From assembly GCA_038030265.1 (NCBI GenBank), contig CM075938.1, forward strand, positions 10,331,009 through 10,395,008: a DNA stretch of 64,000 nt. The letters run 5' to 3'. The notes beneath the pieces were generated by a model. That model had not been told where the DNA came from. It did no database searches and worked only from the letters and a program-made list of their open reading frames with translations. Made by a program: the position numbers and the translations under genes. The first letter of the stretch is position 1, and each line of letters starts with the position of its first letter. This document shows, one piece after another, positions 24,291 through 35,410 of this stretch. The stretch comes from Corythucha ciliata. Lineage: Eukaryota; Arthropoda; Insecta; Hemiptera; Tingidae.

Positions 24291-25190
24291 TCATGGTGGT
24301 GGAACTGATGGTCTAGTTTTGATGATTAACTGACAATTTGCGCCCGAAATTTCCTGAACAGGCGATTCCTGCTCCAATAATGGTGACATCGATCAAATTT
24401 TGAAACAGACCAATCTTTCCCTGGCTTGACGCCGGATTCACGCCGTATAATAGCAAAACTGACTCCATTATTTATGCGCCCTATAAGTAGTCAAACTTGG
24501 ATACCCGAGCCTTAACATCGGTCAAACTGACTCTATGCGCCCTAAAAAAAAATGCTAAACTGATAACTTGCGCCCTGACAATACATTAACAGACGATTGC
24601 TCAATTCCTGCCCTGAAAATGGCCAATCTGACCATTCCTACCTGGAAAATGGCTAAATTAGTAATTCTCGCCCCACAAATGGCGAAATTACACCGAAGGT
24701 GCGGTCCAGTCTCCGTTTCGCGACCTCAGATTTTCATCAGCTACCTGAACTACTCGGTCCTGATTCCATCAGCCCGGCAGTTGAGCCGAATACGGAGCCG
24801 ATAAACCACACTTCGCCGGGAACGGAGGTGCCGCTACACGATGATCCCCGCCCCCCGGAGCTCCAACCGACCCAGCAAAACCAAGTCAAGGAGGACCATG
24901 CTCACCCGGAGCACCGTGAGGGTGAAACGGGGACTGATGATTCGGGCCCTAAGAATAGAAAAACTGGCTAATCCCGCACTAAAAATGGCATGCTCGTACA
25001 GGCAATTCACGCTTCACACTCTAAAAATGGCAAAACTTCTGGCCAAAAATGGCTCTAACAGGGGCTGCAGACCGTTTTAATGATAATTCGTGCGTTCAAA
25101 ATGACTATCTGCACCAAAAAATGGTTACTCGCGCCTTGAAAACGATATGTATATTCTGACCACTGGTGCTTACGCATTGAACATGACGCT
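24291..25190 (+). repeat. AAAATGGC-type short tandem repeats
   Basis: Units near GCCCTGAAAATGGCTAAACTGACAATTC recur every 28-32 bases at 24460-24700 and 24960-25140. A non-repeat piece at about 24700-24960 has chance open frames. The type is related to families A and B in size and in alternating with them. Confidence 0.5.
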
Positions 25191-25214
25191 CTCCAGAAGA
25201 ACGGGGCTCAAGCC

Positions 25215-27125
25215 CTCCGGTTTTTCCCAAAAAAGGTAGTCATGAATTAGCAGTTCTTGCAGCTTTTATTTTTTTCCGCGAATTTTCGTTTTTCTCGACT
25301 TTAGCGTCAAATTAGCATTTTTTTCCACTTCCAGCCACGAATTAGCGCTAGAAAGCGTAGAAACGCACGAATTAGCAATGGGTTATCACAATTTTACAGA
25401 GGTTTTTCTTAATTTCGGCCACAAATTACCGTTTTTCCCAATTTTAGCAGTGAATTGATGATTTTGTCAACCTTTTATGATTTTCGCCCTCGAATTAAGG
25501 TAATATTGCCTCCGGAAACGGCGAATTTGCGTTTTTCCAATTTTAGTCATGAATTAACTCCCCCCCCCCCATTTTAGCCGTGAATTCCAGCCTTTTCTAA
25601 GATTCTATTTTCGAGAGGGCGATTTTTCTCAACTTTATTTATAATTTAACCATTTTTGTCAATTTTAGACCTGAATTAGCGTTTTCCTCTACGTCTGAAG
25701 CGATTATTTTCACTTTTAGCCCTGGACTAATGCTTTTTTTCTTTTAGGGGAGGACTTAGCTTGAAAGAGAAGCATAATAAACGTTTTTTTTCCTTCAATT
25801 TTACCGCAAATTGACTTCTAAAACCCTGATTTTGCGATTTATTCAAAATTTTGCCAGCTAAATAGCACTGTTTCTCAATTTCGGTCACGGATTACCGTTT
25901 TTCTAAATTTTAGCAGTGGATTAGCTAGTTTTTTGCCTTGTGTTGAGTCTAAATTGCCTCCTGTGACAGCGAATTTGCCTTTTTTTTCCCATTTTAGTCG
26001 CAAATTAGCAGTTTTATTCACCTACAGGGATGAATTTGCGCCTTTTCTCGAAGTTGCCCGAATTTGTCTCCACAAAAGAGCGCAACGGCGCTTTTTCCCA
26101 GTTTTAGCCACGAATTAGCGCCCCTTTTCAAAACAATTTGGGCGCGATCCTCCGCGTTTTTCCACCATTCCATTTTTGCATTTTTCTCGATTTCAACGTC
26201 AAATTAGCAGTTTTTACTTTTTGCCATAAAATTAGCGCTTTTTCTCGACTTCAGCCAAATTTGTTCCTCGAAACCGCGAATTAGCAGCGGGTTAGCCGAA
26301 AATTAGAGGGTTTTCTTAATTTTGGCCGGGAATTACCATTTTTATTAATTTTAGCCGTGAATTTTGTAATTTTTCCAACTTTTATTCTGTCGACTTCAGG
26401 CAAAATTGACTCAGGAAACGGCGAATCACCGTTTTTCCATTTTTAGTCGCGAATTAACGTATTTTCGTATTCCATTTTCTATATTGCCGAGAATTAGAGT
26501 CATTCCCCGAGTCTATACGTGAATTATCGTTTTTTAATCAATTCCAGCACCTTTTCTATTCGCGAAAGGGCGAATTTTCTGAATTTTAGCTGGTGATTTA
26601 GCAATTTTTCTAAATTATCGCCCTGGATTAGCGTTTTTTTTTTTCGATTCTAGACGCCATGAATTGACGCATTTTCTCTTTTAGGCGGGGGCTTGGCCTG
26701 AGAGCCGCTCAATAGCGTTCTGTTGTCAATTTTTCCGCAAATTGGCCTCTGAGCACCGGGAAGCTGCGATTTATTCTCAATTTCATCCACAAATCCGCAG
26801 TTCAGCGTTTTCTCAATTCCCAGTAGGAAATTTTGCGCCTTTCTGTGCTAATGGGTGGATGGACCTAATTTATTAGATCTTTTTCTTTTTTGTGTGTGGA
26901 GAATTGACGTTTTTGTGCATTTCAGCGTCAAGCCAAATAAGCAGTTTTCTTACTTTTAATCATGAATTGGTGATTTTTCTCGATTCTAGTCGAATTTTGT
27001 CTTCAGAAAACGCGATTTACACTTTTTTCCAATTTCAGCCACAAATCATGGATTTTAATCATTTTTATCTGCAAATTTGCGCTATTTCTCAATTATTCTA
27101 GCCTCGTATTATAATTTTTATCATT
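25215..27125 (+). repeat. Family A array, forward
   Basis: Diverged units of TTTTAGCCACGAATTAGCG with T-rich spacers run almost without break. Larger-scale similarity exists inside the block: the order (GCAGTTTTT, CTCGACTTTAG, GGCGAATTTGCG, GAGGGCG) seen at about 25.25-25.85 kb appears again at about 26.18-26.75 kb. This suggests a higher-order unit near 0.9 kb. Confidence 0.65.
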
Positions 27126-27224
27126 TCTACGATCAATTTTATGGATAAACAAAATGTCAGTTGGTAGCGCTGTACGCCAGTGACAATGGGTGAGGGTATT
27201 TTAATGTGTGGATCCCTACCTGTG

Positions 27225-27560
27225 TCTCAGGGACACTTGAACCCCCCAAACCCTGCGAAATTGGACTTTTAAAGTGGGTCAACCCCACAAAATTTACTTC
27301 TTTTATGTAGTCAATGCTGCGAAATTTGATTTTGAAATGTGCAAAACTCACGAAAGTGCAAAAACTTGGCGTTTGAAAAGGCCGTACACTCGAAATTATG
27401 ACTTTTCAGGATTCAGTCCTGAAAAATGTGCTTTTGGATTGAGAAAACCCTCGCGAAATTAGGTTCCGTGATATCCAAATTGACAAAAATTTGGTGTTGA
27501 AAGGGCTAAACCCGTGAAATTAAATTTTTAAATATAGTTACATATAAATCCACGAATTTT
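27225..27560 (+). repeat. Family B array, forward
   Basis: Units such as CTGCGAAATTGGACTTTTAA and CCCGTGAAATTAAATTTTTA recur every 30-40 bases with GGGTCAACCC-like joints. They follow a family A array directly. Confidence 0.55.
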
Positions 27561-29535
27561 CATTTCACCGTACTGTTTTCCTACAATTTATGTGATGTAA
27601 GCGTGGACGGCGCCATAAACTCATGCTCTTCCCCTCCAAGTTTCTCGGCCAAATACGCCATTTCTTGCCAAGTCGATATAGGAGACAATAATTGTCTCCT
27701 AAAATATTCCAATAATATTGGAATATTTTAGTAGTTTGTTGTATCTGGATTGGGTAGGTTTTAACGTAATAAATTACCCTCAAGATGTTCCGCAAGGTGA
27801 AAGGACCGACGCAAAATAAATACGTTCCTTGACTGGAGGTTGGCTCCATTCCTATACCACAATTCCGTGTATTATTTAGCGTTCTGCAGAGTATTTTTGT
27901 ACTTACGACTAAACAGCGAGCCTGCCGCTGTGTGTTTCTTGGGAGGAAGCAAGAAAAAAGAAGAGTCGTGACTAGAAAACAGTTCTCTTTCATTGGTTGT
28001 AGTGGTGCAGTGGAGGGGGGGGGGGTGAAATAAGGACGGGGAGAATGTTAAAATTGTTAAGAGGTGCGTGGAGAGGCAGAAACGGACGGTTATAGAAGGC
28101 CAAGTTGGAAAAGTCTTAACCCTAAAAAAGGTTTCGGTGAGGGTAGCAAAGGGGTGGAAAAGAAACTTTTCGATTCCCTTGCTGCTTACCAACTATTTTT
28201 TTCAAGTTTATCTCGTATTATCGTGGGGAAAAAAAAGAAGTTTTTTAACTTACAACGGCGGACGACAGCTGAATATTACGAGGATGATTAATAAAAAACG
28301 AATATAAAAAGGTGCGTTCAACCGAATTCATCCTAAATCGGAAGAATCAAAACTTTTAATGGGAGGCAAAACCGCGGGGCGCATTAAAAGTCCTCAAAAA
28401 TCAACAAATTCGGTACAGTCGTAAAAAAATTATCGTCGTTTTCCAGCCATGACTATGCTGTTTCCAAGTAAAATTCTCCGAAAAAAAAAAAAAAAAATAG
28501 ATTTTCTTAGTAACGAGTTTTCTCAAACTTAATTGCCATAAAAAAGCTCCCTGGAGGGCGAATTCCTTTAAAAATAAAATTAAAAAAAATGAAGGGAACG
28601 ATGGTGTGGCTTGATCCGTTATTGTTTTAATTAACAAAATCCTGGACTGTTTTTCTCGGTATTTTCTATTAGGTAATTCCTTTTACTATTATTATTTTTC
28701 ATTGTTAAAGCACAATTTTGTTATTGAACACTCTAACTGGGGGCATCCCTGAGCTCATCTTACGCAGCTCCCGATATAAGTAATTATTGGAAAATAGGAT
28801 TTTCGACCAAAGGAAGTGGACCCTGGTCTTCTTCCCTATAGGGAATATCCATAATATATCCCCTCCTTCTCCTTGTCCATCCTCATTTTGGAAAGATGCT
28901 CTCTCACTCTATTCCTTTTTTTCCCCATCGTTTTAATAATTCGCTCCCAAACATCAGAGTTTTTTTTCCTCCCTTGAATACCACGCAAGGGTAGCTCCCT
29001 TTATTGCATTCTCTTCCTTTTCTTCACCGTTCCATACCCCCCCACGCACTACTTTCCATGCCCGGCCGTACTAACACAATTCCCCATTTCCTTGGGAAAT
29101 GGGTAGGAGGACAATGGAAAGGGGTTTTCTTGAGGAGACGAAAGAATAAAAAAAAAAGGCAAGGCTCTCTCTCCGTTCTTCCATCCAGGAATGACAAGTC
29201 TCTGACCCATTTCAATAGAGATGGAATTGAAATAAGCCTTTTTAATCATTCCTTCTAACTCGACCCCTTCCCCATTTTGCCCACGTTCTTTTTCGTATAA
29301 CTCTGCTGGACAGCAGCTATAATGAAATCCAATTTTTTTCTTATTGCAAACTGTAATTATTGTAATTTGTTGTTAACGTTGTGCAACAGCAATTTTTTTT
29401 TTTATCATACGATTATCAATTTATTGAACAGAAATCATTCTTTGTAAGTCTACAATGTTGAAAAATGCCTCCCTATGTCAATTCAATGTAGAGCATCGTC
29501 GTATTGTTTTCACCAAGGCAAAATTTAAATTATTC
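27561..29535. other. Stretch without a recognised gene
   Basis: It holds two adjacent perfect palindromes at 27680-27731, a G run near 28016, A runs near 28480 and T/A-rich sequence to 29480. The 142-codon minus-strand frame at 27565-27993 crosses the palindromes and resembles no family known to me, so I do not call it. Confidence 0.5.
27680..27731. repeat. Two abutting perfect palindromes
   Basis: AGGAGACAAT/ATTGTCTCCT (10-bp arms, one central base, 27680-27700) is followed with a 2-base overlap by CTAAAATATTCCAAT/ATTGGAATATTTTAG (15-bp arms, three central bases, 27699-27731). Both are exact. Two uncorrupted palindromes sharing an edge in otherwise diverged DNA suggest a recent origin or selection. 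Confidence 0.85.
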
Positions 29536-29572
29536 GACAAATAACAAATCAATTGGTGATTCCCGGTGTTGC

Positions 29573-29990
29573 TCAACCATCTCTTGGAAGGGGTAGGTGT
29601 GCACCGTCCTCTAGCCCCAGGGATGTATCCTCCTGTTCGATATCAGGGTCGTCCCTTCTCGCTGACCTCTGTGTTCTCCTGGAACCCCGCAGCCAAAGTG
29701 AAACTGCCCTTATGGTTGCTATTTGCAGTTTTGTTTTTACATACCCCGACACGACCGAGCGATGTTTGTTCCATTTCTCTGCCAGTGATTCCACTATGCG
29801 TTGGACGAAAGCTTGGAACTCCCTGTGAAGGACGCCTTCGCATGAGGTGATGAGGAGACAGAACGAGCCGTGTAGGTCTTCTGCTGCTGCATCGTATTTC
29901 CTGTGTTTGGCTCGTGCTGCTTCTTCGGCGACTGCTAACCATTCGCGGGTGGAGTAGGAAGAGGCGTCGCAGCGTTTATCACGTGGATAT
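29573..29990 (-). pseudogene. C-terminal extension of the RLE-type LINE, frame-shifted
   Basis: After a frameshift near 29960 the minus-strand reading continues with SSYSTREWLAVAEEAARAKHRKY, CEGVLHREFQAFVQRIVESLAEKW and IATIRAVSLWLRGSR. In the family this helical tail normally follows the endonuclease in one polypeptide. Its good conservation but wrong register points to a single small indel as the break. It ends near 29573. Confidence 0.7.
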
Positions 29991-31995
29991 CGTAAAAAGA
30001 CGCCCTCTCCCTGTCCCATACTCCGTGAGCCTTAATATCGGCCATTAGGCCTGGCTGTCCCAGTGTGCCTTCGCGCATGACTGGCTCGACCATCACTCCC
30101 CTGAATGCTTGCCTGGTCAGCCCTGCCACCACATCCCGGATCTGATCGTGGCCCTGCTTAACCAGCCCTCCATGTTTGCAGTTAAGTGCATGGTTTGCAT
30201 TCATTTCTTGCCCGCACCCATCGCAGCTTCCCTGAAGACTGAGCATTGGTTTCGAGTACCTTAAACAAAGTGCATCCTGGAACTGGGTTGAAGTGAGATC
30301 CAGACCATCTGCCACAGTTGGTATTATTGACAGCCACTGAGAGTCGTTCTCGTCTATAATCCGCTGCAGCGTCCGTCTTGCCTCTGGAGCCAACCCCTCC
30401 ACCACCTGCTGGCTTTTCTCGGAGTCACGCTGCTTACGGGCTGCCTTCTCAGTCATTTGCTCCTGGGTGACTCTCATGGCGTGTCTTTTTCCATCAAACT
30501 CAGCCCCTGTTGAAACGGATTTGGCCAGCACTGACGTTGCCCTATGTGAGGTACCCCACTTGACATCTGCGGTTTGTACTGGGTCTTCTATGGCTAGGCC
30601 CCCATGTTTCACAGGGAGGGCGAGGAGTTCGTGTTCAGTTGTGGAAGGGGTCCATCCCAGGATTGCCGGAGTCAGGAGTTGTCTTATTGCGTCCCTGAGT
30701 GGCTCATACTCTTCCACACACCCTTGCACTACACGTTGTAGATACGCCCATTCCATTTGAAGAGACTTGGTGAAAGCTGTGTATGTTGCTTGGGGACTTT
30801 TTTGGGCACACTCTGCAAATGAGTCTATGTGGTCTATCCATTTTGTGACTTTATCCCTTACATAACCCTCTGCGCCTGTTGAGCCGATGATGCCTCCCAA
30901 ATACCTATGAGACCCGACTACCCTGAGCTCTGGGAACAACTGTCTCGCCTCTTGTTCCTTTCCTGGTTTTACTATGAGGTAGCTCTTCTGCGGTTCTGGG
31001 TGGTAGCCCCACTTTGGTCCCTCCTGTTTGAGCAGGTTGAGCCACTCTTTTAAGTTTGGGAGGCTCCCTGCACATGCTGAGTCGTCGGCATACCAGCTTT
31101 GGCGCCACTGTAAGCCCTGCATGCCCAGAGGGTCACCTTGTGTTGTGCCTTCTCTGCTGAGGATTACTGCTTTGCTTTGTCTAAACACTGTTTTGGGGAA
31201 GCCACGGTATGTATTGAAGAGGAAATTGGCACACCGAGGCCAAAGCACCCTGGCATTCCACAAGGCTAATGGGCGGCACATGGCGTTAAATGCGTTTGAT
31301 GCGACCAAAAGTAATACTCCCTCATAACCGTCCTGCGTCTCAAATAGCGTATTGATGCCATGCACCGCTCCTTCAGTTCCTACTTTGATCCCTCCACACA
31401 GCTGGTCCGCTCCATACTCTTCTGCTAGGTCGCTGCCTGTTAAAGTGGCCATTGTTTTTGCGCATACTCTTTGGAGCACCTCCCCTACACCGATCGGCCG
31501 GACCCCAGGCTTCTTGTCCAGGGCGACTCCTCGTCTTGCGAGCAAGGCTCGTATGCTTCCCCACTGAACGACTGTGTTTGCTAAAAGACGTGTAAGTGCA
31601 GCTACCGCGTCCCTCAAACGAGCACTATGAGCGCCGTATCGAAGCAAGAGATTCCTCCACTGTTCAGCGTCTGTGCCGCTTGGTCCGGCACTTCCTTTGA
31701 GGCGATGAGCTGCACGCTCTATGTGTCCTGGTGAGACGTTCACATCCATCCTGAAGGGGAGGTTGCTGGAAAGGAATGTCTCTGCTGCCGGGGTCATCTG
31801 ATGAGGGTTTTTCTCCTTGAGGATGTCCAATACTGTGTTCCCTGCGGTGATGACTGTTTCCGGTAAAAGTACACTTCCGCCCCCTCGGTCTGTAGCCCAC
31901 CTAGTAGCGTCCCTTAGTCTGCCACTTGCTACCAGTCTCGTGAGAACCCGTGCTCTCTGCGGCTGGTCCAGTGCTCGATGGTTATCTCTTTTCAA
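29935..31995 (-). CDS. Long RT-endonuclease ORF with a lost catalytic aspartate
   Basis: The 686-codon frame is open throughout. Residues about 83-300 form the fingers and palm. The motif A block reads VASNAFN at about 231-237, where the family has an aspartate in first place; the codon at 31303-31305 is GTC. Motif B is TQGDPL (about 285-290) and motif C is YADD (302-305). The space between B and C is about 25 residues shorter than I expect for the family. A C-x2-C-x7-H-x4-C finger lies at about 591-606. Putative endonuclease acidic residues follow at about 637, 653 and 669 (VEP, MADI, FYDI). The start is uncertain because the frame continues upstream through a stop at 32050-32052. I predict polymerase loss despite the long frame. 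Confidence 0.75.
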   Translation of the reverse strand: MKRDNHRALDQPQRARVLTRLVASGRLRDATRWATDRGGGSVLLPETVITAGNTVLDILKEKNPHQMTPAAETFLSSNLPFRMDVNVSPGHIERAAHRLKGSAGPSGTDAEQWRNLLLRYGAHSARLRDAVAALTRLLANTVVQWGSIRALLARRGVALDKKPGVRPIGVGEVLQRVCAKTMATLTGSDLAEEYGADQLCGGIKVGTEGAVHGINTLFETQDGYEGVLLLVASNAFNAMCRPLALWNARVLWPRCANFLFNTYRGFPKTVFRQSKAVILSREGTTQGDPLGMQGLQWRQSWYADDSACAGSLPNLKEWLNLLKQEGPKWGYHPEPQKSYLIVKPGKEQEARQLFPELRVVGSHRYLGGIIGSTGAEGYVRDKVTKWIDHIDSFAECAQKSPQATYTAFTKSLQMEWAYLQRVVQGCVEEYEPLRDAIRQLLTPAILGWTPSTTEHELLALPVKHGGLAIEDPVQTADVKWGTSHRATSVLAKSVSTGAEFDGKRHAMRVTQEQMTEKAARKQRDSEKSQQVVEGLAPEARRTLQRIIDENDSQWLSIIPTVADGLDLTSTQFQDALCLRYSKPMLSLQGSCDGCGQEMNANHALNCKHGGLVKQGHDQIRDVVAGLTRQAFRGVMVEPVMREGTLGQPGLMADIKAHGVWDRERASFYDIHVINAATPLPTPPANG

Positions 31996-32049
31996 CTTCT
32001 TGTCGCACCTTATTGCTTCCTGGATTAGTTCGTCGAATCTCTCGCCTTC

Positions 32050-32335
32050 CTAGAGCTCCTTGCGCTTGCTGATTGATCTCCTTACGTCGAGAGGTGAGTT
32101 TATCTGCTTCTCTCGTTGTAGCACCGTGGCACATAACACGAAGATTCTCTCTGATGTGTGGGTCCCGTTGACTACCCCCATGATCTCTGAGGTCAGTAAT
32201 GAGGCAAGTTTACGGCCTACGTTCCCTTGAGGGACTGTGTATTGCTTGCCCTGAAGTGTTGCTATCTGATACCATCGAGCCCCCCACTCCTCGTCACCTC
32301 CCTCGTCTGCTGAGTTCAGATTTGAGCAGCTCAGA
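32050..32335 (-). pseudogene. N-terminal part of the RLE-type LINE ORF
   Basis: This segment is in the same frame as the 686-codon ORF and separated from it only by an amber codon at 32050-32052. It includes DEEWGARWYQIATLQGKQY, VGRKLASLLTSEI and SERIFVLCATVLQREKQI, the family's region upstream of the polymerase. After the amber codon the frame continues EGERFDELIQEAIRCD into the main ORF. The 5' boundary is where the sequence meets a poly-C run. Confidence 0.65.
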
Positions 32336-32344
32336 TTTAGCCCC

Positions 32345-34135
32345 CCCCCCCCTTGAAAACACAATTTTGCGCGAATCAATTAATTATGCCTACATGTGCA
32401 AAATTAGAATTCTTGACGCAAAAATTACAAATCCTTCACCAAATTTACCGACTTTTCATGAAATTCTCTTGTTTCTGGTTAATTTTCCTGGTTAATTTGA
32501 GTCCTAAAGACACAGTTTTACTAGATAAATGACAAGTTATAAGCTACATGGCTACATCAGCCATAAAATGACGTATTCACGCTATTCAGAGCAGAAACTT
32601 AGTGTGAAAGAGCAAAAGTATGCCGATGCCGTGGACAGTAGCGTACCGAGGGAGGTGGGAGGCGGACCACCCAGGCCCATCTATCAGAGAGGGCCCAAAA
32701 AAGCTTAAATATAGGAAAATGATGATTTTTAGGTTCATGTTCTTAGATTTAGGTACGTGAAAAGGAGTTTTGGTATACGATTGGACAGTGACTTGGCTCC
32801 TTTCGACGTTTTCAGCCCATCCGACTTGGAGATTAGAACGTTACTGGTGATCAGCAAACAAGTGTGGCTGAATATTCGATCGAGCCCAGGAAATCGCAAT
32901 TCTGACGGCTAAAATTGAGAAAATTTGTGCCTTCTGGAAGCAACTTTGCGGCTAAAATAGAGAAAATACGCTGATTCCCAAGTTTCTTTAGCTCCTAAAG
33001 CAGATAAAATTGAGAAGGCGCTCTAATGTGCCAATGTTGGGGCGAGTAGGCGGCAATATTCGTGGCTAAAACTGCAAAAAAGCGCTCATTCCTAGTTTCT
33101 CGATGTAAATTTCGCACCATAAATTATGAAAAAAATCAATGATTCTCGGTGTATGGTGGCAATTTCAATTTTACTAAAATGTATACCCAAAAACCGCTAA
33201 TTTCCGGTTTTTGGGCCAAGCCCGCGGCTAAAATTGAGAAAAATTGCCTAATCCGTCGAGGAAATTGATTAAAAGCGCTAATTCGCGAATAGCCTGTAGG
33301 AAAAACGTTAATTTGCGGATAAATATGAAAACAATCACTTATTTGCGGATAAAATTGAGAAAACGCCAATCCGTATATTATAAAGAATATTTCGAGCCTA
33401 AAACTAAGAAAAAGTGCTAACCCATAACTAAATTTAAATGAAATGGCCAATGTGGGGCAAAAACGTAAAACAAACGCCTTATTCACGGATAATACTGAAA
33501 AAATCACTAATTAGCGCGGCTAAAATTAAGCAAACTCTAAATTTCAGCTCAAATTGAGAAAAACCGGGCTAACTCGCGGTTAAAAATTGAGCAAAACGCC
33601 AATTTAGGCCTGAAAATGATAATTTTACGTTCAAATTCGGAAAAGTGCTATTAGTTCCCAGCTGAAAATTGAGAAAAAGCTCTAATTCGCGGATAAAATG
33701 GACAAAAATTCCAATAAATGTTCAAAATTGAAAATACGCTGAATCTCGGCTTCTGAATGAAACTTATTTGAGGCTAAAATTGAGAAACGATGGGGTTAGC
33801 CTTTCAAAGCTCAAATTTCGTGGATTTGGATTCCAAAGAACCAAATTTCTCGGGTTTCAATCACCCAAAAAGACCAACCAGGAGGACGAAACAGTTAATT
33901 CCGGAGCCACGTTCCTATTCTTTATGGTCTTGGCTGGAATTGTCTTGGTTAGCTGGGTAGAATTGACAGTTTTCGCCCCTTTAAGCCAAAATTTTAAAGA
34001 TTGGGCTCTTTGCAAAATCAATTTCGAAGGATTGATTCCCTCAAAGTCCAAATTTGCGGGGTTGACCCCTTAAAAAAGTCATATTTCACGGGGTTCAAGA
34101 TAGCAATTTCACACGTTTATGAACTTCATCAGAGG
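32345..34135 (-). repeat. Family A then family B arrays, reversed
   Basis: From about 32880 to 33780 units read GCGGCTAAAATTGAGAAAA, the reverse complement of family A. From 33780 to 34110 they read as reversed family B (CAAATTTCGTGGATTTGG). The first 500 bases are looser, with CAAAATT and ATGAAATTCTC motifs and a GGAGGCGGACCACCCAGGCCC block near 32660 that resembles a degraded element end. On the minus strand the order is B then A, as in the plus-strand copy at 58.1-59.3 kb. Confidence 0.65.
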
Positions 34136-34274
34136 AGCAATTTTGCGTATTCGGCAATAAGGGAACCCAGCTCTGGCTGCAGATGTGGCTGGTGAACCCG
34201 ATTCATGTTGTGGAAGGTGCGAACGATAATTTTTAGGAGACAAATTCAACACGAAGCCATTTTTTTCTCGATTC

Positions 34275-35043
34275 CTGAAACATCGGATTGGGGGAGTGCT
34301 ACCGGCGAGCTGCTGCTGTGGACCGCAGAAGACGTGTTAAGGGCGTCGGGGGGACGCTGTTGACGCGGTTGAAGACGATGGCGAGTGGCGGTGATGATAG
34401 CTGGTCGCGGAGTTCTACTAGCCGGAGCTTTGGGTATCCTGGTCAGGGGGAGCAGCGACGCTTGACGCTGTCGGCATTTGGAAGTGTCGTTCAATGGCGG
34501 CTGATGAACCACGTATCTGGCGGGCCCAAGCATCAGCAAACGCCATGAATCGTTTTGCAGCGGCACAGGTACAGACGAGTTGTTGAGGTGTCGGTGCTAT
34601 TCACCAGCGCGCGCGGATTTCGGCGTAGATCGGGCAGCTCCAGGTGACGTGAGCTGCGTCTTCTGCGACCCCTTGACCACATGGGCAGGGAGGGTCCTCG
34701 CGGCATTTATGGTATGTCCAGGTCCATGTCCAGGAGGACGGTTAGTGTCGACGCCGAGCTTCTTTGCTCGGACGGCCGCGCAGACATCAAGCTCGAGGTC
34801 AAGTGGCAGAACCCCTGCCAGGAAGTGGAGAGTGACGTGATCGGTAGTGGTATATGCTTTAAGGTTGGCTAGTAGAAACTGCCGTTGTATGGTACGTACC
34901 CGTCGTATGACTGCTGGTGTGGCTTGGGGCCACCACACGACGCATGCATACGTGATCCGGGAGAGGAAAATCGTTTTGTAGTACCGGAGTCTTGTGAGGA
35001 GGGATGCTCCCCATCCCTGTCCAGAGATACTTCGCACAAACAA
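34275..35043 (-). pseudogene. Thumb and C-terminal part of R1-like copy 2
   Basis: A frame from 35043 carries ISGQGWGASLLTRL and YACVVWWPQATPAVIRRV, then LAGVLPLDLELDV. It shifts near 34700 into the frame with the CPCG ... HVTWSC knuckle, and again into the frame with IPKAPASRTPRPAII. The order and spacing mirror 3930-4790 of copy 1. Confidence 0.7.
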
Positions 35044-35164
35044 GCAGGTGTCATTAATGGTGGCGGTGAGATGAAAGGATGGCCTATGAAAGCACTATTC
35101 CTAAGCCGGTGACGGCAGAGGTGATGCCGAGGCGCTGTTGGTTGTGCGGTAGGGCGAGGGAGAC

Positions 35165-35405
35165 TCAATAGTGACTGAGGTGAGACTTCTCGTACGCGAT
35201 GGTCAGTCGGTTTTGGCGGCACCAGGTTGAGGTGATCTCATCCACTCGTCGGACCTGTTGGCGTAGATGTTGGTGATCTTCCGCTGAGAGGACTACCGTG
35301 AGGTCATCCACAAAGGCGACAACGTAGTAGTCAGCGGCTTCGAGGAGGCGCGGAGGATTGGAGCGAAGACAAGACCCCATGCTAGGCAGGCAGTGACGGC
35401 ACCCT
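35165..35405 (-). pseudogene. RT motif B and C fragment of R1-like copy 2
   Basis: GCPQGAV is followed after a frame change near 35380 by AFVDDLTVVLSAEDHQHLRQQVRRVDEITSTWC. Copy 1 has the matching FVDDLAIIIFASDHQRFRQEFRHVDDLVATWC arrangement, so the two copies share a source family although their bases differ widely. It is inactive, since motif A is absent. Confidence 0.75.
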
Positions 35406-35410
35406 GGGGG

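Larger units (their letters stand above)
29540..32335 (-). mobile_element. LINE with RT and restriction-like endonuclease, 5'-truncated
   Basis: A minus-strand element reads from about 32335 down to about 29540. One frame carries an N-terminal region, reverse transcriptase, CCHC finger and PD-(D/E)XK-like endonuclease, then shifts frame for the last roughly 140 residues. Its 5' edge abuts a poly-C run at 32341-32352. The protein type (TQGDPL, YADDSACAG, HALNCKHGGL) is widespread in invertebrate genomes. I recognise it as a site-nicking, endonuclease-type LINE but cannot name its clade with certainty. Confidence 0.75.
34268..35410 (-). mobile_element. R1-like non-LTR retrotransposon, 5'-truncated copy 2
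   Basis: Reading the minus strand, the fragment starts within motif B (SGCPQGAVTACLAWG, about 35405-35360) and continues through AFVDDLTVVL (about 35320-35290). It shares SISGQGWGASLLTRLRYYK and LAGVLPLDLELDVCAAVRA with copy 1. A CPCG ... H ... C knuckle follows near 34690-34640, then a serine/proline tail (SSSSPV) near 34280. Several frameshifts separate these parts. The upstream edge abuts degenerate 17-bp repeat sequence, as in copy 1. At the downstream edge I see no minisatellite. Confidence 0.75.

Noticed and set aside
20029..27125. Regularly spaced similar repeats that could suggest a CRISPR array or satellite centromere
   Set aside because: Units are diverged, spacing is irregular, no cas genes exist and the setting is eukaryotic. 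Defined ends and direction switches argue against a plain satellite.
27565..27993. 142-codon minus-strand frame
   Set aside because: It crosses two palindromes, shows no known motif and its composition matches the surrounding DNA.
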